Below are positions 51,901 to 61,346 of a stretch of 64,000 bases of DNA, piece by piece. Position 1 is the first letter of the stretch, and each line of letters opens with the position of its first letter. Source of the stretch: Botrytis cinerea B05.10 (lineage: Eukaryota > Ascomycota > Leotiomycetes > Helotiales > Sclerotiniaceae); NCBI RefSeq assembly GCF_000143535.2, contig NC_037315.1, positions 1,984,001-2,048,000 of the forward strand, in the 5' to 3' direction. The position numbers and the translations under genes are program-made. The notes beneath the pieces are model-generated. The model was not told the DNA's origin. It was given only the letters and a program-made list of their open reading frames with translations, and did no database searches.

Positions 51901-54001
51901 TTCCATACATATTAACTTTGCCGGTGGAAGGAATCCGTGGGAACGGGTGGTTTCGACAATACAAGGAACTCTTGCTATATATACCTTCTGGCTCGAACTT
52001 TCCGTCCTCGTTGGCGTTTTGTTCAATTGGGAAGTCCAATCGCATGATTCCAGACCCACCTGTCAAAATTAAGTCGACAGCTCTCGAATCGACACTGCCT
52101 TCACATTATCTAGGCAACCCAGTCTTGTCGTGTTTATTAGATACTTTACGGTCATAGTACAAAGTATGATATATTCGAATGTCAAAGTTTTGAAATCGTC
52201 GGATCCTCAATTCCAAATTAAATCCGAGGTCGCGACTCGCTTCTTGTTCAGTGGACCTTTGGGGTAATACGATCTCCCAAACTTTGTTTAAGGAAATATG
52301 ATCTTTTTCTTTCCGAACCATGATCACATCTATTAGAATTCCACTTCAGTAGATCATCGATCGCATAAACTACAATAAAGCTTTTGTGATATTTATCAGA
52401 GGCTGTAACGCAAATGATGATGAAATACGACCTTACGCGCGACCTTTGGACCTGCATACATATTTACACATCTGCAATTAGTTCAAGGAATGTGTGTGGG
52501 TGGGCAAGTGAGTGAATGGACGGGCGGAATACATTAGGTGGTTAGCTAGTATCTAGCAAATTTTGTGTAGGCCTAATTGGAAGCTTGTGCCTGTAAGCGA
52601 AAAAGGTGTATTGCCTCCTAGCAAATTGCGGAGTTCTAATTGAGGGGGAAGAGGGGGCCACGGCTCGGTATAGGAAAACAAGAAGAAAAATGAAAACAGT
52701 TGTTGATGATAACTACCTATAAACAGAGCAATTTGAAATACACAATCAGGTAAACAACGCCTCCCCCGTGTAAATCCTTGTGGTGGCTTTCTCTATCAAC
52801 ACTCTTCTGGTTTTGTTGGGTTGGGTTGGATTGAATTCAATTCAATTCATTTTCTTTCTTTGGCATCTCTTCCTCGCCCGTGCCAATTATAACTTATAAC
52901 TGAGAACAGTCAATAATAATCCAATAATCCAATCGTCCAATGGTATCATTAGCCATAGGAGAAAAGACCTAATGTGGAAAAGTTGAGAGTGGATCCCCCG
53001 GAGACGCAAATTACAAGGTGGCCTGGTCATCGTATCCATGCAAAGGCAATCAACTTACCACACTCTCACGCCCAATGATTCAGCTCTTTGACCGAGATTT
53101 TCTTAAACACAGGGAAAAAATTACCCATCACCAGCATTTCTCCAAAACTTTCTCAACCACTCTTCAGCTTGCCAATTGGCAACCTCCTCCCAAATGTATC
53201 CTCTCTCTCCGAGAACCCAGGAATGCTATATTCCTTGTTCGAATATTGTAATATTGTGCCTCTACACGCAAGTACTTTCTTCCAATTAAATCTGCAAGGT
53301 GGATTTATATCCTAATCCGGTCAACCACTAGTTGATGCTCAAGACTTCATCCGCGTCTTTTGCTAGCCGGAACACCATCATCTCACAGGGATTCGTCCTA
53401 CGTTCCTTCAAGGAAGGCATAAGGAAAGACCAATCCTGGTTCATCATGGAGCCAGAGGGCCATCATGGGCAAGACCCTCGCGTGCCTCTCAAGCTACGGG
53501 ACTCCACCTATGGTACTCGGACTGCACTTATGTCGCCTTATACATATGCAGGCTTGTATTCCCCATTCTATCCATTTGGATCTGTTTCTATTTTTTCTCA
53601 TCTCTGTATCACACACAAAAGTTCCAGTTCCATTTTTGAATTCTCTCTGCTTTCTTGATATCATCTGAAGTATTGTCAAAGCACCTAGCGATGGCCTTAT
53701 GAAACTCTTCCAGTACTATATCCTACGGGCTTCCGCACCACCGAGAGTTCAAACATACTAGACATTCCCATCATCACTGGTTTCGTAATATACCACATGA
53801 CGATTACGAACGTTCAGCTTCCAAAAGTACATCTGACAGCTAGAAAAGAACGCCACGGCATATAGTGTCTTTACACTTTCTTCCGTCTATTGATATACGG
53901 CCGGTCTGGTGTGAGAACCAGGAAAGTCCACACACCCGGCTGCCGTCATTTTCTGTCGATTTCGTGTTCCTCTATTACTATTGTTGATCTTCATCTCCAC
54001 A

Positions 54002-55645
54002 ATGAGCGGTTCTAATTCGACAGTTTTTGGCCAGGGCAGGTGTCCAGCGCCGTTCCTTGAGTCAGATTTCTTCCCATCGACGGGTGGTTGTATGTCTTGC
54101 ATCCTCTCCGGTCCGCTTCACCATGCTGACAACATATAGTTACCGATGGAAGGTTTTGCTCTACCACCTTGGGGGTCATTTGCTGCTTGCCATGTCCACA
54201 AACTGAATGGCTGTACGGTGAAAGCATCAACACCCTCACCGAATCCGCAAATTGGGTCAGTGTAGCGGCGATGATATGTTCAGTATACTTGTTGATATGC
54301 TTCGCATTTCTGCCGGTTGAGAAAACCCATAGACATTATCTCAGTATATGCTTGGTTATGGCTACAGTTTTGATGCAGGTGAGTCACTAACCATTACCTT
54401 CTACCAAACATTTCCTAACATATCTCGCCAAAAGTTGGGATTTATTATACCATTAAGCGCAAAACCCGAGCAATGCTACAACGCGATCACTCCGAACGAT
54501 ATGAGCACTAACTTTACTTGTGCAATCTCCGGTGCTCTCATAATGGCTGGTGGCTGGTGTGGTGTGATGTGGGTCTTCTTAAGGTCCCTCGCCTTACATC
54601 TACAGATCTGTTGGCAGGTGATTATTGGAAATTCATTCATGTGGGGAGCTCTTGCTACTGGATGGGGAATACCAGCCATTGCATTGTGTTTTGGAATGGT
54701 CTTTAGTGGTGTTTCTTTTCGATTTGGAGATACTTGCCATATCAATCACGAGAATAGTTTAGCGGACTTCTGGATTCCTCTTCTAGTTTTCTCTGGCGCC
54801 ACCGTTATCATCCAGTTCGTTACTTTCGGTTACTGCATCAAAGTATATCTTTCATCCCTCGCAGACAATTCCAACACCACAGAAACTTCAGGCGTTCTGC
54901 CTTCGTACACTAACAGTGTGCGCACTGTCTCACCACGACAAGCATATCGACGAGTTCGACGAGTGATTGAGTTACAATGGAGAGGTATCGCTATTGTACT
55001 AGTGATTATTGCTGATGTCGCATTCTTTGCAATTGTGTTTGTCTTCATGGATGATTTAGAAACAAATATTCTCAAGGATCCTACCAAAGCCGAGCAATGG
55101 TTAACATGCTTGGTACAAACTGCTGGAGGTAGAGAAGAGTGTTTGCCTCTAGCGAAATCTCTAGTTGTCAACGAAGCGACCGTTGGTGCAGTCCTTGTTC
55201 TGCTATCCGTAAGTTCTCCCCATTCTCATCGTTGTTTAACTCAAGTGCTAATGCATTCTAGTTCAATGGCTTCTGGGCAGCAATATTCTTAGGAAGAAAG
55301 GCAATGATTACAGGCTGGTATGAAATGTACCGTGGAAAAATAAAGCCCAACAATGAATTCGTCAGCGCCGATGCCCACGCCTTCAAGGATCCCAGGGCAT
55401 ACGAGATGCTTAGCAAAGATCGAGATCAGCATGACAGCAAAAACATGGAGGCATACGCAACTCCAGACGCCGTCTCTCCGATTTCACCCGTTCGAAAGAG
55501 TGGTCGAGAAACACCAGATTACTTTGGTAGAGAAGCGAGATATAAATCACCGTCACGTTCATTTTCCAAACCCCATCCACCACAATCATGGGATTCAACC
55601 ACAACATATGCTCCACCCATGAATTCCAGCACGAATAAATTTTGA
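54002..55645 (+). CDS. Frizzled/Smoothened-like GPCR without CRD (FSL)
   Basis: Four exons (54002-54089, 54140-54378, 54435-55208, 55262-55645; introns 50, 56 and 53 nt) give 494 residues. The short extracellular N-terminus has Asn-Ser-Thr and conserved cysteines (CPAPFL, then GFTDGRFCS and ICCLPCP). The first helix is WVSVAAMICSVYLLICFAF (68-86). The highly characteristic EKTHRHYLSICLV, PEQCYNAITPNDM, GGWCGVMWVFLR and GVSFRFGDTCHINHENS segments follow, then further helices ending with FNGFWAAIFLGRK after intron 3. The tail of about 115 residues is Ser/Pro-rich and cytoplasmic. The layout matches the fungal and slime-mould Frizzled/Smoothened-like receptors that lack the cysteine-rich Wnt-binding domain. 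Ligand and G-protein coupling are not established for this group. It should act in the plasma membrane. Confidence 0.9.
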
Positions 55646-58600
55646 TTTAGGGTCGACATGTATATTTTATTTATTTTCAAGCATTTTTTTAGCGATGTTT
55701 CATATTATCCCTCACGAAGGGTCAAACAGGAGTTTGGTGGCTTGGCGACTCGGCGGTTTGGCTAGGCGATAGAGCTAAAAGGAGTAGAGAGTTCGGCTCG
55801 TCACCCCACGCGGGGTGAAAAGACTTCGGGTAGTCGTCTACATGGATCAAGTCAGGATATAAAAAGGTCGGAACCTGGAATAAAATCCCTTTCCTTTGTA
55901 CAAGAAAAGGCCGGTCGGGTGAAAGGGCTCCGACCGGGTGGGTGAGGATATGGAGGGGGTGGGGTATAATGAGTCCACAATACCTAGATACCCATTGATA
56001 GTCCAAAATGGTCACCGAACTTACTGGTTCGAGGACACTAATACTGCTATAGTTGTAGTAGGTATACATAGATCTCGAGTCCCGAGATCCCGGATTAAGT
56101 ATAGGATCTACCCCACCTACCTATGTAATGATGATCTGTACTTTATTAGTAGTGTTTGTATGTATTATGATGACATCAAATAGAAAATATATAAACCGTG
56201 TATCTGATTTCGCTTCTGTTTGTACTGTGCTAGATCATGATGACTTTATATTCTTCGGCGTTGAGCATCCATCATGAGGACGTAATGAAGTCAAGTCTAC
56301 AACATCCAAAAGAACCAGAATGTCTTTAAGATCATACTTTGCTTGGTTAGTTAGATACTATTGGACTACAGCATCTTCAGTATTAGCATGATTTCCTGAA
56401 TTCTTAAACCCAACAAGACCTTGAGGCTTCACACACAAAACATACATTTCCTTGAGAATGACACTATAACGCCAGAGGAAGCTGGCCCAAGCCCGAGATT
56501 ACCAGAAGCCAGATTATGGGTATTGTTTACATATCATGACTAGGGTTCAGTACTGTACAATTGCTAGAGACAGCGAGTAACGCTGCACGCAAATGTAAAG
56601 AAAATGATGATTATGTACTTGAGTAAAACCCATGGAGTCCCATCACTACATGGCTTTCTACCGAAAATCACGCTTATGCGTCACGATTCATAGCATTACA
56701 TCTACGGTTCTTTTAAATATATTAGAGTAAGGTTTAGTATCTTTGAAATTGGATTTCTAGCAAGAAGTTTTTCTCAAGACTCAGGAATTAAACTTTCACT
56801 CCTTATTCTTCGTAGAATTCACCACCCACACAATGAAGAGAACTCGAAAACTTCGAGGCCACACCTCTTAACTCTTGTATCCTGGTTGAAGATCAGAATG
56901 AATGGTGGCTCGCAACGGGTCACATTTGTTTACTTAAGATGTTCACACCCGGTAGCTTGATTGTTCAATTGGGCTTCCAACCAACACTCGCTCCTCCTAC
57001 GGAAATCGCCCACCAAATTATTCACAGCTTTTCTGCCACCCACAGCCACGATATATTCGTTCTCATTATCAAATATTTATTTCCTTCTCTCTTCTTCCCC
57101 TTTCTCTCCCCCTCTAAATCATCCACCCTAGCTCTCCTCCCAAGACCCATAATATCACACTCTATGTCTACCTGTATCAATAAGGAAAGAGAGTTTATGG
57201 ATAACAGCTATGAATAGCATAAGTTCGAATGCGGGGTAGGTCGCATTTTGCAGAAGGGATTGGGGTTTGACGGAAGCTTAAGCAATGCTGCTGGGGAGAC
57301 TGGAATGAAGAGATCTGTGGCAAGTGGGTGGGCTACATATGGTTGGCTTCTTGTATTGCTGGATGGGCGTGAGGAATCAAGAGATGAAGAATGGCGAGAT
57401 AATTTTCTGTTGTGGTAGAACATTATGGTGTGTCGAAAATCTACCGTGTGAGAATATCTTAAGCAGTTTAATTGAGATAAAAAAAAAGAAGATGTGTATT
57501 GCACTCTCCCTCTCCCTCCATCTACTCATCCATCCTCACAACCCTTAGATTCTCAGACTCACTTTATTGCAATCCAGCCTCATACTGGATTGTTTTCCAC
57601 TTGTCTCCAATACCCCACACTTTCAGCTCGAGCTGTTCTCTGATTTTCTCGATCGAAGAGCTGTTCTAGAAGACCATGATGGTCTCTAATCCTTAGCTAC
57701 TTTTATCGACCTAGCGAATATTGCTGGTAAGGCAATCGAATATGAAGGAATGTGACCTATGAGCAGTTGGGCTTGTGGTGATCCATTCTCAGCGAAGGGT
57801 GATATGGTTAGGAGTACATGTGCTCTTTTGACTTCTCTAAAATGGTATGCATAGGAGAATATAAGAACCCGACTAATTCGACCTAGAAGACGGCAGCTTC
57901 GAAAGAACGTCCACAATAGAAACGGATGATAGAGCAGAGGATAATGAACCATCGTGGATACCAATGATCAGAATTCCTAATACTCCATTAGATTGGGAAA
58001 GTAGCCTGAGAGGGGAGTTATCGCCATGATGAACACTTGACAAATTGGAAAGCAACTTTATTGGTTGAACATAATGATTTTAGAATAATCACTCGTGAAC
58101 ATGATTTGGACTGGTGAAAAGGTCAAACAAGCTTTTAGAAGTGCTCACGTATGCATCTATTGAAACCTTTGATAGAAATATATGGAGACTGAATGCAGAC
58201 GAATCCGGTAGTATAACACCATAAATGCTGCATGGAATTGCATGATCTGATGGCGAGAGAATTCCACATATATGAGACCGATTCCATAAAATCCAATGGA
58301 GTCATGCGAGATGAAGTGAAGCAAATCACTGAATGAAGATGAATCACACATGACAATCAAATGAACAAACAGCGTTACAAGACATTCAAAAACTTTATTA
58401 TATTCTTTATAAAACAGCGTAGGTAATTTCCCCCTCGCCAGCTAAGCACCACATCACTTGAAGTACACGATCCTCAGCATACAAACCCAGTTTGTAGACC
58501 TACCTATATCTCGAGCAAAGAGCATGACTGGCAATATCGTATGCAAAACGCCTTCAACCCATGTTGACCGCAGCCGTGAAATACAAATCGACACATTGAT

Positions 58601-59263
58601 ATTGAATATAATTAAATTTCTTCATGGACGTCTCTGATCTCCACCAGACTTTACATGCTTCCCAAAATTGTTGACCTTTGCGACGCGAGAAATTGGTTTA
58701 CGGAAAATTACTATCTGTTTCAAGGTTAGTTACAGATCATGTATAGATATACAAAACCATTAAAGAATAACAACCGAGAAGATTAATCAGATGTATCAGT
58801 AAGTTCATCGTTCCCTCCGCAGAGAGTCCTAAAACAAGAGGTACCAGAAAAATAGTAAAAAGAAATATCATCATTGTATCTTCTCGGTCGGTTGTGAGTG
58901 GAAAGGGAATTTCTTACATTTAAATGATGGCGCAATTCAATTCAATTGAATATTCCGGATAGTCAGTACAAAAGATGAGGTTGATCCTCAATCACCTATG
59001 ATCAATCAATCATCACTTCTGTTGTTGCATCAAATTTGTTGTCCAGGAAAAAAACCTCTGGACTGGAGAAGTTTCTTATGATGTTCAAATCCCACTAGTT
59101 AATATTAGGTCTAGCACAGAAAATGCCAGCTCTTAGCGTAAGCTAAGCGACCAACAATCCACACACATAATTTTGCGACGACGAACATTTTGAAAATCTT
59201 CAACACCTCTCGACAATCTCAATCTAACGACCAGTTTAATCACCGTCGACAAATACCGCAAAA
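55646..59263. other. GPCR-RPS13 intergenic region
   Basis: No gene is recognised. Two minus-strand frames at 57686-57964 and 57873-58055 overlap in different frames and resemble no family; they could be remnants or chance. A GC-richer patch at about 55,730-55,960 (repeated GACCGGGTGGG / GGCCGGTCGGGTG motifs) differs from its surroundings. The RPS13 promoter must lie at the right end. Confidence 0.5.
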
Positions 59264-59989
59264 ATGGGTCGTCTTCACTCCAACGGAAAGGGAATATCTT
59301 CCTCTGCTCTCCCATACTCCCGCGCTCCTCCTTCGTGGCTCAAGACCACCCCAGAGCAAGTTGTTGACCAAATCTGCAAGCTTGCCAAGAAGGGTGCTGC
59401 TCCATCCCAAATCGGTGTTGTCTTGAGAGATTCTCACGGTATTGCTCAAGTCAAGGTTGTTACTGGTATGTTGATTTCCTCCTGCAATTGATGCGGGTTG
59501 AATTTAGTTTGATTGGAATGCGAATGCTAACTCTTTTACTTTTACAGGTAACAAGATTCTTAGAATCCTCAAGTCCAACGGTACGATATCCAATATTACA
59601 TGAATAGTTCCATATGTGCCATCATTGGATTATAGTACATCCATGATGTGTCAATTTGTATCTTTACAAACGCCTCTGCTTGGTCATAGACTGACAGAGT
59701 GACAAAATAGGCCTTGCCCCAGAAATCCCAGAGGACCTTTACATGTTGATCAAGAAGGTATGTTCAACCTAATTTCAATAGCTAACATTGAATTATACTA
59801 ATACATTAAATTTAGGCCGTCGCTGTCCGCAAGCATCTCGAGCGTAACCGCAAGGACAAGGACTCCAAGTTCCGCTTGATTCTCATTGAATCCCGTATCC
59901 ACCGTCTCTCCCGTTACTACAAGACTGTTGGTGTTCTCCCACCAACCTGGAGATACGAGAGTGCCACTGCCAGCACCATGGTCGCATAA
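59264..59989 (+). CDS. RPS13: 40S ribosomal protein S13 (uS15)
   Basis: Four exons (59264-59465, 59548-59580, 59711-59757, 59816-59989; introns 82, 130 and 58 nt) give 151 residues, exactly the usual eukaryotic length. It opens [20 protein letters not shown] and continues [42 protein letters not shown] and [23 protein letters not shown] blocks (here [19 protein letters not shown]), ending in [13 protein letters not shown]. This is the uS15 protein of the small ribosomal subunit, which binds 18S rRNA at the platform. The 33-nt second exon and 47-nt third exon are very small, but the protein confirms them. The gene converges with SDC1; the stop codons are about 260 bp apart. Confidence 0.98.
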
Positions 59990-60250
59990 AAAGTTTCACC
60001 ATAACAAAATGGATATGGAGTTGGGGTGTGGACATAATTGCATCACGAACTATACTACTTTCTTGAGAAGGAGTACTGCTATATTGGCATAAAAACTGAA
60101 TAGCAAATCAAATATTAAGAAACACTTCCAGCGCCAGCCTTGTTCTCAATCACTGTCCAATTAATTCAACGTGATTTTACACTCCTTGAACGCCCATCTA
60201 GAAACTATTTTGATATGCCTAGGGGTATTATAACTAAACTCCATCTATTG

Positions 60251-61095
60251 TTAATTCCCTCCTTCCAACTCCTTGGATTTTGATAACAAAAACTCTCCTA
60301 ATACTCGTAAAGGATCTTTTGGTCTATTGAGAAATGATTGTTAGTTTATACGCACCGTGAGAGGCTCCTATTGGCGAGCAGATCCAAGGTACATACTGGT
60401 CCTTGGCTAATAGTTTCATGCCCTCTAATAAACTTCCCGTAACAGTCTGATTCAAATAAACCCTTGCCGGCGCTCCATGCACACTTGCTTCAGTTGGCAC
60501 CGACGGCCCCGTATCAGGATGTTGGCTAGTAGCTCTCGACGAGTTTTCCTTCTCCGCATTCCCATTTACTTTCGGTACTGGCGTACTTGTGCGCGCAGGA
60601 ACAGGCGCTGGGGAAGCAGTTTCGCGATTTATGTTCGTAGATGAAGTGGAAGCTTGATGCGAGGGGGGTAAAATGGGTGAATGAGAATGCGCTTGTGATT
60701 GGGTTTGAGCAGTGGGTGGGAGAATTGCAGCCGCTGGAGACTGTAAATAGTTATATGAGTAAGTATAGAAAATTCTAGTGCAGAAGACAGGCGCGAGAGG
60801 GAACGTCCAATTGAATTTGAAGGACGGCAGGATGAGGGGTGGGAGGAGGAAGGAGAAGGTGGAGGATCAGGGTCTGGGGGGGTGTAAGCCATACTGCAGG
60901 TCTTTGAAGAGGAGCATCTTCCATAACCACATCGCGTGTTGCGCCCGGCATTTGGAGGACGCCGGAGGGTGTGGATGAAGGGGGTGTGGAGGACGATTGT
61001 GTTTGCATGGCGAGCTGATAGGTATGCGCGGCGGAGCTGATGCTGGGTGTGCTGTTAGGGTTGATTTCGGGTGATGGCGTGTTGGGTTGCGACAT
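60251..61095 (-). CDS. SDC1: COMPASS complex subunit Sdc1 (Dpy-30 domain)
   Basis: Three exons on the minus strand (61095-60895, 60740-60397, 60323-60251; introns 154 and 73 nt) give 205 residues. Residues 1-155 are low-complexity, rich in Pro, Ser, Thr, Gln and Ala, and hold no fold I recognise. The last 45 residues form a Dpy-30 motif: ARVYLNQTVTGSLLEGMKLL, then AKDQPKDPLRVLGEFLLSKS. Intron 2 splits the motif at the Gln codon. The match to YLdqTVxxxLlxGlxxLAkerPxdPlxfLaxyLl is clear. In this family the Dpy-30 helices dimerise and bind the Bre2/Ash2 subunit of the histone H3K4 methyltransferase COMPASS in the nucleus. The gene is divergent from FAN1 (251 bp between start codons) and convergent with RPS13. 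The larger-than-usual first intron lies in Pro-rich coding-like DNA, so an alternative form is possible. Confidence 0.9.
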
Positions 61096-61346
61096 GCTGG
61101 ATGTGGAGTTAGGTGTGGATTTATGAAGGTTTGTGTATAGGTTTATGTCGCTGTGATTGGATTGTGCAATTGGGTGGAGGAGAATTACTTTCTGCCAAAG
61201 CGGTGAATAATGTACAGTGTCTGGTAACGTGCTCAGGCGTATATTGGAATGGTTGACGCGCTTGAAGACGCGGATGTAAGATACGTTCTTGCCATAAAAT
61301 TACTTGCGATGGGTGAAGTACTTCTGTATACATAACATTCGGCATA
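61096..61346. promoter_or_regulatory. Bidirectional promoter SDC1 / FAN1
   Basis: The start codons of SDC1 (minus) and FAN1 (plus) lie 251 bp apart, so both promoters share this stretch. I see no distinctive box. Confidence 0.6.

Larger units (their letters stand above)
41713..54001. other. 12-kb gene-poor, partly AT-rich region
   Basis: Apart from one tentative small secreted protein at 48067-48318, no gene is recognised. The left part holds a poly-T run (about 42311-42329), a TTTTCC-type pyrimidine tract (42945-42990) and a GGATAT repeat (about 43054-43095). From about 43.5 to 52.5 kb the sequence is AT-rich with only short, unrecognised frames. The right end should contain the promoter and leader of the GPCR gene, but several ATGs there make a long leader less likely. 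Confidence 0.55.

Noticed and set aside
57686..58055. Overlapping minus-strand frames as a broken gene
   Set aside because: No recognisable domain and no convincing splice joining the two frames.
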